Positions 51,253 through 59,685 of a stretch of 64,000 nt of DNA are shown here, in pieces; the stretch's first letter is position 1; the number at the start of each line of letters is the position of its first letter. The position numbers were made by a program, and so were the translations under genes. A model generated the notes under the pieces. The model searched no databases, had not been told where the DNA came from, and saw only the letters and a list, made by a program, of their open reading frames with translations. Source of the DNA: Pararhizobium sp. IMCC3301. Lineage in GTDB: Bacteria; Pseudomonadota; Alphaproteobacteria; Rhizobiales; GCA-2746425. Location: assembly GCF_030758315.1 (NCBI RefSeq), contig NZ_CP132336.1:2447001-2511000 (forward strand), read 5' to 3'.

Positions 51253-52368
51253 ATGGAACCTGGCCAGAAAATGCGGATGCCGATGGATTGGGGAGCGGGA
51301 AATCAAAGGCCCGCAGACCTCACGCATCTGGACACGCCTGCAGTCGTGGTCGATCTTGCCGTGGTGGAGCGGAATATCCAACGCGTTCAGTCGCTTTGCG
51401 ACAAGGCCGGGATCAAAAATCGGCCCCATATCAAAACTCATAAATCCGTCGAGCTTGCAAAACTTCAGCTGAAATATGGTGCTGCCGGGATTACCTGCCA
51501 GAAGCTTGGCGAAGCGGAAATCATGGCGGCCGCCGGAATTGATGATATTCTGATCAGCTATAATGTGCTGGGTGCCGTCAAACATGCCCGTCTGGCGGAT
51601 CTGCACCGCCGCATTTCCCTGACCGTTTGTTGCGACAATACAGTCGTTGCGGAACATCTGTCTGAAGCCGTTTCAGCCACCGGCAAGCGGCTGAATGTGC
51701 TGGTCGAATGCGATACCGGCCGGCACCGCTGCGGTGTCCTTTCGCCGCAGGCGGCGGTGTCGCTGGCCATCGAGATTGATCGTCTGCCGGGGCTGCATTT
51801 CAGCGGCCTGCTGCTCTATCCGCCCGATGGCGCGTGGCGCGAGGCCACCGAATTCGTCACGGAAACCCGTCAATTATGCGGCCATGCCGGGCTTGATATT
51901 GAGATCGTATCTACCGGCGGTACACCTAATCTTGCCTTTGCGGGCCAGTTTTCGGAAACTGAATTCCGCTCTGGAACCTCAATTTTCAACGACCGGCAAA
52001 TGGTCAGTATTGATGCGGCGGAACCGCGCGATTGCGCCCTGTTTGTGCATGCCACAGTGATTTCGCATCCCGAGGCCGGGCGTATCATGCTGGATTCAGG
52101 GTCGAAGACGCTGACCAGCGATCTGGCAGGATTCGATGATTATGGCCTGCTGGTCGATTATCCCGAAGCGCGCCTGATGCGTTTCGCCGAGGAGCACGGC
52201 TTTGTCGATGTGTCACAATGCCGTTCGGTACCGAAAATCGGCGAGATTGTGCGCATTCTGCCGAATCATGTCTGCCCGGTGGTCAATCTGTTTGATCAGA
52301 TCAATCTGGTGGACGGCAGCGGGAAAGGGCGAAAGCTGCAGATTGATGCACGTGGACGGGTGAACTGA
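51253..52368 (+). CDS. DSD1/D-threonine-aldolase-like fold-III PLP enzyme (candidate amino-aldonate dehydratase)
   Basis: 371 residues. THLDTPAVVVDLAVVERNIQ starts the alanine-racemase-like barrel. K61 in KNRPHIKTHKSVE is the expected PLP lysine. H339 and C341 in LPNHVCPVVN match the zinc-binding His-x-Cys of D-serine dehydratase. Family enzymes dehydrate or cleave D-3-hydroxy amino acids. D-glucosaminate is a D-configured 2-amino-3-hydroxy acid, and the RidA, deacetylase and aldolase neighbours fit a D-glucosaminate-dehydratase-like role. D-threonine/3-hydroxyaspartate aldolase is the main alternative. Confidence 0.86.
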   Translation: MEPGQKMRMPMDWGAGNQRPADLTHLDTPAVVVDLAVVERNIQRVQSLCDKAGIKNRPHIKTHKSVELAKLQLKYGAAGITCQKLGEAEIMAAAGIDDILISYNVLGAVKHARLADLHRRISLTVCCDNTVVAEHLSEAVSATGKRLNVLVECDTGRHRCGVLSPQAAVSLAIEIDRLPGLHFSGLLLYPPDGAWREATEFVTETRQLCGHAGLDIEIVSTGGTPNLAFAGQFSETEFRSGTSIFNDRQMVSIDAAEPRDCALFVHATVISHPEAGRIMLDSGSKTLTSDLAGFDDYGLLVDYPEARLMRFAEEHGFVDVSQCRSVPKIGEIVRILPNHVCPVVNLFDQINLVDGSGKGRKLQIDARGRVN

Positions 52369-52369
52369 T

Positions 52370-53197
52370 ATGGATGCAAGAGTTGCACAGCCAAACAACA
52401 ATGAACGGCTCACAAATCCGTTCCGCGAGGCGCTCCGCTCAGGAAAGCCGCTGATCGGTATCTGGTCAATGTTGAATTCGATAAATGCCTCGGAAGGTTT
52501 GGGATGGGCCGGTTATGACTGGCTTTTGATTGACGGTGAGCACGCCCCGATCACACTGCCGGATGCAATGACCCATCTGCGGGCATTGGCTCCCACGCCG
52601 ACAGTGCCCATCGTGCGTTTGCCGTGGAACGACCGCATTCTGCTGAAGCAGTTCCTCGATGCCGGCGCCCGCACCCTGATGCTGCCCTATGTTCAAAACG
52701 CCGATGAAGCCCGCGCTGCAGTTGATGCAATGCACTACCCGCCACGCGGCAACAGGGGCGTTGCTGCAATGCATCGTGCCAGCCGCTACGGGTTTGAAAA
52801 GGATTATCTGCGCAACGCTTCGGACTCGCTGTTTCTGATTGTTCAGGCGGAAACCGCGGAAGCGCTTGAAAACATCGACATGATCGCCGCTGTTGATGGT
52901 GTCGACGCCGTCTTCTTCGGTCCGGGCGATCTGGCCGCAAGTATGGGCAAGCTCGGCCAGGCGGCAGATGCCGACGTGACCGATGCAATCGACCGCGCCG
53001 CCGAACGGGTGCGCGCTTGCGGCAAGGCCGTCGGTGTTCTCGCCCCGACAGCGGATATTGCCGAACGCCATCTTCGCAGCGGTTACGACTTCGTCTCTGT
53101 GGCCAATGAAGCAGCGTTACTGTTTTCCGCAGCCAGCACCTCGGCCCGGCGCTTTCGTGAGGTTGCCGGCACCTCTGCCGCAGGTCCGGGTGTCTGA
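52370..53197 (+). CDS. HpcH/HpaI-family class II aldolase
   Basis: 275 residues. GIWSMLNSINASEGLGWAGY, LLIDGEHAPITLPDAM (catalytic histidine), VPIVRLPWND (substrate arginine), AETAEALENIDMI (metal glutamate) and AVFFGPGDLAASMG (metal aspartate) are all present. These metal-dependent aldolases split 2-keto-3-deoxy acids or 4-hydroxy-2-oxo acids to pyruvate plus an aldehyde. One base after the PLP gene; it would be the last carbon-cleaving step of the pathway. Confidence 0.9.
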   Translation: MDARVAQPNNNERLTNPFREALRSGKPLIGIWSMLNSINASEGLGWAGYDWLLIDGEHAPITLPDAMTHLRALAPTPTVPIVRLPWNDRILLKQFLDAGARTLMLPYVQNADEARAAVDAMHYPPRGNRGVAAMHRASRYGFEKDYLRNASDSLFLIVQAETAEALENIDMIAAVDGVDAVFFGPGDLAASMGKLGQAADADVTDAIDRAAERVRACGKAVGVLAPTADIAERHLRSGYDFVSVANEAALLFSAASTSARRFREVAGTSAAGPGV

Positions 53198-53199
53198 CA

Positions 53200-54282
53200 A
53201 TGGCGACTGTCGAGTTCCGCAATCTGATCAAAAAATACGGTGACCTCCAGGTTGTTCACGGCATTGATCTGGCCATCAATGATGGCGAGTTCATCGTTCT
53301 CGTCGGCCCGTCCGGTTGCGGCAAGAGCACCTCGCTGCGCATGCTGGCGGGGCTGGAAGATATCACCTCTGGCGAAATTCTGATCGGCGACAAGACCGTC
53401 AATGAAATCGCACCGCGCAATCGCGACATTGCCATGGTATTTCAGGATTACGCGCTTTACCCGCACATGTCGGTCTATGACAATATGGCGTTTTCACTGC
53501 GCTATCGCGACACGCCCAAGACGCAGATCAGGGAGCGCGTCGCTGAGGCCGCTGAAATTCTCGACCTCACCGCCTTGCTCGACCGAAGGCCGAAACAATT
53601 GTCCGGTGGTCAGCGCCAACGCGTCGCCATGGGCCGGGCCATTGTCCGCAAACCGCAAGTGTTCCTGTTTGACGAGCCTTTGTCGAACCTTGATGCCAAG
53701 CTGCGCGGATCGATGCGGCTTGAGATCAAGAAACTGCATCGCGAACTTGGTGTGACCACTGTTTACGTGACCCACGATCAGATCGAGGCGATGACACTGG
53801 CGGACCGCGTTGTTGTCATGAATGGCGGCAATATCGATCAGATCGGCGCGCCCGAAGACGTCTATAATGCTCCCGATACACTGTTCGTTGCCGGCTTTAT
53901 CGGTTCGCCGACGATGAATCTTATTCCAGTCAGTCGCAGCGGGGATGGCCGCCTGCGTGTTGAAGGCGAAGACGGCTTCGATCTGTCACATCCCGCAGCA
54001 GCAAGCGCGACAGGATCAAATTACGTCTTCGGTATCCGACCCGAAGATATCCGGATTGCAGACGGCTCAGACATCCCCTCTGGTGTTGCTGTTGACGGCA
54101 TCGTCGATGTTGTCGAGGCGCTAGGCCCGGACACGCTGGTTTTTGCCAATGTCGGCAGGCAGCCGGTCACCGCACGGATACGTCCGGACATACGCGTCAG
54201 ACCGGGCGATGCTGTTCGGCTGGAAATTGATGTTGCGCGGTCTCATCTTTTCGACACAGCAACCGGAAAGGCATTGCGATGA
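53200..54282 (+). CDS. ABC transporter ATP-binding protein (UgpC/MalK type)
   Basis: 360 residues. VGPSGCGKST (Walker A), MVFQDYALYPHMSVYDNMAF (Q-loop), LSGGQRQRVAMGRAIVRKP (signature), VFLFDEPLSNLDAKLR (Walker B), VTHDQIEAMTLADRV (switch) and a C-terminal TOBE part with FGIRPEDIRI. It powers the permeases at 56663 and 57576; its placement before the dehydrogenase and binding protein is unusual. ATGA overlap with the next gene. Confidence 0.93.
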   Translation: MATVEFRNLIKKYGDLQVVHGIDLAINDGEFIVLVGPSGCGKSTSLRMLAGLEDITSGEILIGDKTVNEIAPRNRDIAMVFQDYALYPHMSVYDNMAFSLRYRDTPKTQIRERVAEAAEILDLTALLDRRPKQLSGGQRQRVAMGRAIVRKPQVFLFDEPLSNLDAKLRGSMRLEIKKLHRELGVTTVYVTHDQIEAMTLADRVVVMNGGNIDQIGAPEDVYNAPDTLFVAGFIGSPTMNLIPVSRSGDGRLRVEGEDGFDLSHPAAASATGSNYVFGIRPEDIRIADGSDIPSGVAVDGIVDVVEALGPDTLVFANVGRQPVTARIRPDIRVRPGDAVRLEIDVARSHLFDTATGKALR

Positions 54283-55304
54283 CCACGAAGCCCACACGCA
54301 TTGCGCTTGCCGGATTTGGTGCCTGGGGTCAGATGCATGCCCGTGCAATCGCCAATATCGACGATGCGGAAATCGTTTCGGTATTTTGTCATTCGGAGCG
54401 GTCCGAACAGGCGGCCGCGGAACATCTGCCCGCTGCAGAGCGGTTTTCCGACTATCACGCAATGCTGGAAAACGGCGGCTTCAATGTTGTCGACGTTACT
54501 GTGCCCAACGATGTGCATGCACAATACGCCATCGCCGCGCTGGAGAGGGACTCCCATGTCTTTCTGGAAAAGCCGCTGGGTATTACTCTTGAGCAATGTG
54601 ATGCGGTGATTGCGGCAAACCAATGCAGCACCGGCCTTGTCGCGCTCAACCATGAGCTGCGCGTCTCGCATCAGTGGCGCGCTGTGCGCGAGCGCATCGC
54701 TGCCGGTGATATCGGTGATGTGCGATATCAGCATCTGTCGCTTTACCGCCATGCCTTCCGGCAGGGATCGGGTGGATGGCGTTATGATCCGGCCCGCGTC
54801 GGGTCGTGGATCCTGGAAGAACTGGTTCATTTTTTCGATCTCGTCACCTGGTATGCCACCGAGAATGGCAAGCCCGCGCGGGTGACTGCCTATGGCAATG
54901 GCACCAAAGGCAATCTGACCGACAATTTCGCCACGGTTCTTGAATGGGATGATGGCGCCGTCGCGGTGCTGAGCCAGTGCCTGTCCGGATTTGAGCATCA
55001 CACGCTTCTGGAAATCGGAGGCACTGACGGTGGCCTGCGCACCTGGTGGTCGGGCGCGCTTGACCGCACCATGCATCCGGACTTCGAACTGAAACTGAAA
55101 CGCGGCACAGCCGAGGTTGAAACCATCGAGATCCCGAAATCCGGCGAGGTTTTCGAGCTTGAGGAAAATCTTCGTGCCGCCTTCGCCGGCTTTCACGAGG
55201 GCCGCTCGATCCTGTCACCGGCGGAGGCTCGTATTGCCGTGGAAATCTGCCTTGCAGCCGAGGAGTCGTTTCGCCGGGGAAAGCCCATTGCCTTGACTTC
55301 ATGA
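54279..55304 (+). CDS. Gfo/Idh/MocA-family oxidoreductase
   Basis: 341 residues. Rossmann start RIALAGFGAWGQMHARAIAN, DVTVPNDVHAQYAIAALERD, the EKP motif in VFLEKPLGIT, and a C-terminal beta-sheet domain with LEELVHFFDLVTWYA. NAD(P)-dependent oxidation of a sugar or sugar derivative is expected. Wedged between the ATPase and binding-protein genes, so it very likely acts on the transported substrate. Confidence 0.92.
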   Translation: MTTKPTRIALAGFGAWGQMHARAIANIDDAEIVSVFCHSERSEQAAAEHLPAAERFSDYHAMLENGGFNVVDVTVPNDVHAQYAIAALERDSHVFLEKPLGITLEQCDAVIAANQCSTGLVALNHELRVSHQWRAVRERIAAGDIGDVRYQHLSLYRHAFRQGSGGWRYDPARVGSWILEELVHFFDLVTWYATENGKPARVTAYGNGTKGNLTDNFATVLEWDDGAVAVLSQCLSGFEHHTLLEIGGTDGGLRTWWSGALDRTMHPDFELKLKRGTAEVETIEIPKSGEVFELEENLRAAFAGFHEGRSILSPAEARIAVEICLAAEESFRRGKPIALTS

Positions 55305-55350
55305 CACTTTAATCCCGCTCACCTGGAGCATTTTAGAAGGAGGAAATGAA

Positions 55351-56595
55351 ATGCTGAAGACATTCATCAAACAATTAGCAGCCATGTCGGTTGCCACAAT
55401 AGCGTTGACGGCGCCGGCACTCGCCGCTGAAAAGATCACGGTGCTGACTTGGAATCTGCCCATCTATGGCGAAAAGATCGAAGGCTGGATCGCGGAATTC
55501 AACGAAATGCATCCCGACATCGAGGTCGAATGGATCGACAAGAAGGGAACGGAATGGGCAACCTTTTTCCAGACCCAGCTTGCCGCCGGAACACCGCCCG
55601 ATGTGGTCAATATTCAGGGCGCGCTGTGGGCGGAATATGCCGCCAATGGCCAATTGCTCGATCTGGCGCCCTATCTGGAAGCCGACGCCGAATTCGCCAA
55701 CCGCTTCGTCGACGGTGCCCTTGATCTGTGGAAGACCGACGAAAAGACCTACATGGTGCCGTGGTATTTCAACCGCACGCTGCTCTACATCAACAAGCAG
55801 ATGGTGAACGAAGCCGGCATTACCACACCGATCACCAGTTTCGAAGATCTGATGGCCGCCGCGAACAAGGTGACAGGTGAGGGCAAGTCCGGTTTCCTGA
55901 CAACGAATTTCGACTGGCTTTACTGGCCGCTATTTGCCATGAACGGGGTTGAGATTCTCAATGAGGATATGACCAAGGCCGCCTTCAATACGCCCAAGGC
56001 CGTGGAAACCCTGACCGCGCTGGCCGAAGCCACGAAGAGCGGCGCAATCAACAACATCTCCTGGACTGGACGCTGGGTTGAGCCCAACACCGCTTTTGCC
56101 TCGCGCAATGTCGCCATGTATATGGCGCCGAACTCGGCTCTGTTCTGGGCTGCCAGCAAGGCCGACTGGATCAATGATGAGAATGTTGAAGTCTACGATG
56201 CGCCCGGCGACTGGTGGACGCCTAACCACCATGGTTGGGGCGTATCTGCATCAACCAAGCACCCCGATGCGGCAGTCGATCTGATCAAGATCGCGACATC
56301 GGACAAGTGGCAGGAAACCATGTCGAGTACTTTTTCGATCCTGACGCTCAACAAGAATGTTGATCCGAAACTGATCGAGAAGTTCAAGACAGAGGCACCA
56401 CTCAAGGCAAAGATCCTTGAAATGGCAGGATCGAAACTGGACAAGATCTCCGGCTATATCAAGTCGCCGCTTGAAGCCCGCATCAAGGATGCTTTCTGGA
56501 CATCCGTCCAACCAGCGCTGCTCGGCCAGACCGACCCCCAGGAAGCACTTGCTGCTGCCGAAGCGAAGGTCAACCGGATTCTGTCCCGGCCCTGA
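55351..56595 (+). CDS. ABC transporter extracellular sugar-binding protein (family 1)
   Basis: 414 residues. Signal peptide QLAAMSVATIALTAPALAAE, then ITVLTWNLPIYGEKIEGWIA, FNEMHPDIEVEWID, AAGTPPDVVNIQGALWAEYA and YMVPWYFNRTLLYINKQMV. Strong AGGAGG upstream. Many tryptophans (GDWWTPNHHGWG) suggest stacking on a sugar ring. First component of the operon's importer; a hairpin follows at 56609. Confidence 0.93.
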   Translation: MLKTFIKQLAAMSVATIALTAPALAAEKITVLTWNLPIYGEKIEGWIAEFNEMHPDIEVEWIDKKGTEWATFFQTQLAAGTPPDVVNIQGALWAEYAANGQLLDLAPYLEADAEFANRFVDGALDLWKTDEKTYMVPWYFNRTLLYINKQMVNEAGITTPITSFEDLMAAANKVTGEGKSGFLTTNFDWLYWPLFAMNGVEILNEDMTKAAFNTPKAVETLTALAEATKSGAINNISWTGRWVEPNTAFASRNVAMYMAPNSALFWAASKADWINDENVEVYDAPGDWWTPNHHGWGVSASTKHPDAAVDLIKIATSDKWQETMSSTFSILTLNKNVDPKLIEKFKTEAPLKAKILEMAGSKLDKISGYIKSPLEARIKDAFWTSVQPALLGQTDPQEALAAAEAKVNRILSRP

Positions 56596-56608
56596 ACGAG
56601 CAAACGGG

Positions 56609-56637
56609 AGCCCGCGCTACCTCCACTAGCGCGGGCT
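56609..56637 (+). terminator. Intercistronic hairpin after the binding-protein gene
   Basis: AGCCCGCGCTA and TAGCGCGGGCT form a perfect 11-bp stem with a 7-base loop, 13 bases after the binding-protein stop; the bases after it are TATCAG, not a T tract. Suited to raise binding-protein mRNA over permease mRNA. Confidence 0.65.
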
Positions 56638-56662
56638 TATCAGCCAGAGGGAAATACGCGGT

Positions 56663-57571
56663 ATGATGACCCTGTTGAAAACCAAACGAAGCCGGGAGCT
56701 GACATTCGTCTGGATGCTTCTGCTTCCGGCACTCGCAGTCTATCTGTTCTATCGCGTGATTCCGTTGCTGTGGAATGTGGTCCTGTCGTTTTCATTCTGG
56801 GCGCCGGGCAAGCCGTTCAAGTTCGCTGGTCTCTATCAGTATGAGGAAATGCTTTATTTTGACGACGCCTTCTGGGTAGTCCTGAAAAACACCGCAGTGT
56901 TCATGCTGGCAACGCCGGTCTCGATTGCAATCGCCCTTGCCCTTGCCCTGCTTGTCGACCAGAATCTGAAAGGCCGCTCGATCTACCGGACAATCATTTT
57001 TCTGCCCTATCCCATGATGATCGTCGCCGTCGGCATTGTCTGGCGCTGGCTTTATAATGACAGCGTTGGACTGATCAATTTTCTGCTGCGATCCGCCGGA
57101 TTGATTGACCGGCCGATCGCCTTTCTTGAATCGTATGATTTTGCCATGCTGTCCGTGATGGTTGCGGCGATCTGGCAGATCGTCGGTTTTTTTATGATCA
57201 TCATCCTCACCGGATTGCAAAACATTCCAGCGCATCTCTATGAAGCGGCGCTGATCGATGGTGCGCGGGCGCATCACCGGTTCTGGCGGATTACCCTGCC
57301 GCTGCTGCGCCCGTCTATCTTTCTGTGCGTCATCCTCGGCGTCATCGCATCCTTTACAAGTTTCGATCTGATCTACACGATGACCGGCGGGGGCCCCGGT
57401 CTGGCCACTGAACTGTTGATTACCTACGTCTACAAACTGTCCTTCACCCTCAGCCGGTTTGATTATGCCGCCGCCGTCACGGTTGTGATGTTTCTTCTTT
57501 TTCTGACCCTGGCCACCATCGCCAACCGCCTGTCCGGCGGCGATGCGGGCAAAGTCGATATCGCGGATTGA
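56663..57571 (+). CDS. ABC sugar transporter permease (MalF type)
   Basis: 302 residues, six helices beginning ELTFVWMLLLPALAVYLFYR. FSFWAPGKPFKFAGLYQYEE is the periplasmic segment, the EAA loop is EAALIDGARAHHRFWRITLP, and TMTGGGPGLATELLITYVYK is typical of MalF/UgpA. Pairs with the MalG-type subunit 4 bases downstream. Confidence 0.93.
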   Translation: MMTLLKTKRSRELTFVWMLLLPALAVYLFYRVIPLLWNVVLSFSFWAPGKPFKFAGLYQYEEMLYFDDAFWVVLKNTAVFMLATPVSIAIALALALLVDQNLKGRSIYRTIIFLPYPMMIVAVGIVWRWLYNDSVGLINFLLRSAGLIDRPIAFLESYDFAMLSVMVAAIWQIVGFFMIIILTGLQNIPAHLYEAALIDGARAHHRFWRITLPLLRPSIFLCVILGVIASFTSFDLIYTMTGGGPGLATELLITYVYKLSFTLSRFDYAAAVTVVMFLLFLTLATIANRLSGGDAGKVDIAD

Positions 57572-57575
57572 TCAG

Positions 57576-58388
57576 ATGAGCCTCTCGCACAAGATTGTCA
57601 GCCACCTGCTTCTGATCATTGTTTCGATTCTGATACTGACGCCGATCTATTGGGTCTTCAAAACCAGCGTCTCGGGAGAGAATCTGTTTTCCTATCCGCC
57701 ATCGATCATCCCGGCGGACCCGAATCTGTTCTACTATGTCGAAGCCTGGTACACGGTCGACTTTGTCAGGCTGTTTTCCAACAGTTTCGTGATTGCCACA
57801 CTGGTGGTGGTCGCCAATCTCTTCCTCAACGCCATGGCCGGTTACGCGCTGACCAAGCAGTTTCCCGGCAAGGGTCTGGTACTCTCGTTCCTGTTGATGT
57901 CGATGATGATCCCGTTTCATGCGACCATCATCCCGGCCTATCTGCTGACCGCAAAGCTTGGCCTGCTCGACTCCAAACTTGGCATCGCACTGCCGGCACT
58001 CAGTCACGTTGTTTGCATCCTGCTGTTCAAATCGAATTTCGAGGCGGTTCCCTCGTCACTGATTCAGGCTGCGCGCCTTGACGGATTGTCCGAATGGCAA
58101 ATTCTGACCCGCATCATGATGCCCCTATCAAAGCCAGCGGTTGCCACCAATATCATCCTGTCCTTCATCTGGTCCTGGAACGAATTCCTCTGGCCGCTGA
58201 TCGTCGTGCGCAGCCCGGATCAGCAGACGATGCCGCTCGGGCTGGTGTCCTTTCTGGCCTCCTTCGAAGACACCACCGGGTCGCTTTACGCCTTCAGTGT
58301 GCTCGTCGTCGTCCCCAGCATGCTGGTATTTTTGTTAGCTCAGAAGGACTTCATTCGCGGTCTGACATCCGGCGCGACCAAAGGTTGA
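57576..58388 (+). CDS. ABC sugar transporter permease (MalG type)
   Basis: 270 residues from ATG 57576; the open frame reaches back to 57543 inside the previous gene. Six helices; EAA-type loop QAARLDGLSEWQILTRIMMP; C-terminal FIRGLTSGATKG is the classic MalG/UgpE ending. Completes the sugar importer. Confidence 0.93.
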   Translation: MSLSHKIVSHLLLIIVSILILTPIYWVFKTSVSGENLFSYPPSIIPADPNLFYYVEAWYTVDFVRLFSNSFVIATLVVVANLFLNAMAGYALTKQFPGKGLVLSFLLMSMMIPFHATIIPAYLLTAKLGLLDSKLGIALPALSHVVCILLFKSNFEAVPSSLIQAARLDGLSEWQILTRIMMPLSKPAVATNIILSFIWSWNEFLWPLIVVRSPDQQTMPLGLVSFLASFEDTTGSLYAFSVLVVVPSMLVFLLAQKDFIRGLTSGATKG

Positions 58389-58389
58389 G

Positions 58390-58764
58390 ATGATGCAATG
58401 GCGCCCGATCCTGCTGAACCGCTTCGTCGTTACCATAGCGACGGTGATGATCATTGCGCTGCTGTGGAACCTCTATGTGTCGTTCAACGATGGCGGAAGC
58501 GTTCGTGGCCAGGTTATCACCAGCGACGGATCGCCGCTGGTTGGAGCAATGGTGAAATTATCGCGCAAGACGGTTACCTCCGTCGAGATGATTAGTGAGA
58601 CGACGAGCGATGCGGACGGCATGTTCAGCTTCAACAAACACGGCGAATACGCACTGGTAATTACCGTATCGGTCAATGATGCGACCTCGGACCGAACTGT
58701 CGTGCCATTGTGGTTTCGCAACCAGGACATCGTCCTTGAAGAGTCGATTATCGTCAATCCATGA
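58390..58764 (+). CDS. Membrane-anchored protein with carboxypeptidase-regulatory-like (Ig-like) domain
   Basis: 124 residues. One N-terminal helix (VVTIATVMIIALLWNLYVSF), then a periplasmic beta-sandwich: GSVRGQVITSDGSPLVGAMV, ETTSDADGMFSFN and a GEYALVITVSV strand, the CarboxypepD_reg/transthyretin-like pattern of a short extracellular Ig fold. It starts 1 base after the permease and overlaps the EamA gene by 4 bases, so it belongs to the operon. Such a protein is not a standard ABC component; it may bind the ligand or brace the transporter. Confidence 0.7.
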   Translation: MMQWRPILLNRFVVTIATVMIIALLWNLYVSFNDGGSVRGQVITSDGSPLVGAMVKLSRKTVTSVEMISETTSDADGMFSFNKHGEYALVITVSVNDATSDRTVVPLWFRNQDIVLEESIIVNP

Positions 58765-59681
58765 CTGACTCACAGCTTCCAGCATTGACGCGGGCGGATG
58801 TCGCAGCCGGCCGGGTCGGTGTCCTCGCGCAATTTATTTCCCTGTCCGTCTGGCAATCCGGGCTGATCGTCCAGAAACTGCTGGTGGCGGAGTCCAATGT
58901 TCAGTCGGTCATGCTGCTGCAACTCGGTCTGGCGGCCATCTTCATGTTACTGGCCCTCATAATGATCAGCGGCGTGCCACAGTTCAACCGGCGCAATGCC
59001 GCCAATCTGGCCTGGGGGCTGATTGCGCCGGGGCTTGTATTTGCCTTTGGCATCGCCGGAGCAGCACGCACGGAGGGTCTCAGCGTGGTAATGATCTGGG
59101 GCACTTTTCCGCTGGTCGGTGCCATCACCGCGCGGTTGCTGATCCGCGAACCGTTGCACTGGACCTTTACAGCTGCCGGAATCGTGTCGTTCGTTCTCGT
59201 GACGCTTCTGGCAGAGAGCCGGTCAGAAAGTGGTGCCGGCGATATGATCGGAAATCTGCTGGTATTGCTCTCTGTGGTTTGTGCATCGTTCGGCATGGTG
59301 ATTGGAAGAATCATGAACCGCCAGCCCAAAAGCTGGTTTCGTGCCGCCACACTTCAGATCACCGGCGCTGCAATCGGGGCAGTTGCACTGACGGCGCTGC
59401 TAGGGTTCGATCCGCCGGATCTGCTTGTGCGCAGCAATCTGCTCGCAACGCTCTATCTGGTGTTGTTCATGACGGTGACCAACTTTCTGGCCTATAACAT
59501 CGCGCTCGCCCGGGTAGGTGTAGCGACCCTTTCCCTCAATGCCTCCTTTGCCCCGCTGATCGGACTGGCGGCGGCATGGGTAATATTGGATACGCAGCTG
59601 GGTGTTGTCGATCTGGTGTTTGCAAGCCTCATCGTTGCCAGCGTCGCGTTTCCGCATCTGTGGCGGCGGGTAGTCAAATAA
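58761..59681 (+). CDS. EamA/DMT-family transporter
   Basis: 306 residues, ten predicted helices in two EamA halves (GVLAQFISLSVWQSGLIVQK at the start; LARVGVATLSLNASFAPLIG in the second half). Last gene of the catabolic operon, coupled by an ATGA overlap. Probably exports an overflow or toxic intermediate. Converges on the ligase gene 4 bases away. Confidence 0.88.
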   Translation: MTDSQLPALTRADVAAGRVGVLAQFISLSVWQSGLIVQKLLVAESNVQSVMLLQLGLAAIFMLLALIMISGVPQFNRRNAANLAWGLIAPGLVFAFGIAGAARTEGLSVVMIWGTFPLVGAITARLLIREPLHWTFTAAGIVSFVLVTLLAESRSESGAGDMIGNLLVLLSVVCASFGMVIGRIMNRQPKSWFRAATLQITGAAIGAVALTALLGFDPPDLLVRSNLLATLYLVLFMTVTNFLAYNIALARVGVATLSLNASFAPLIGLAAAWVILDTQLGVVDLVFASLIVASVAFPHLWRRVVK

Positions 59682-59685
59682 CGAT

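Noticed and set aside
54243-55196. Minus-strand ORF of 317 codons
   Set aside because: Antisense to the Gfo/Idh gene, which has intact NAD and EKP motifs and operon overlaps.
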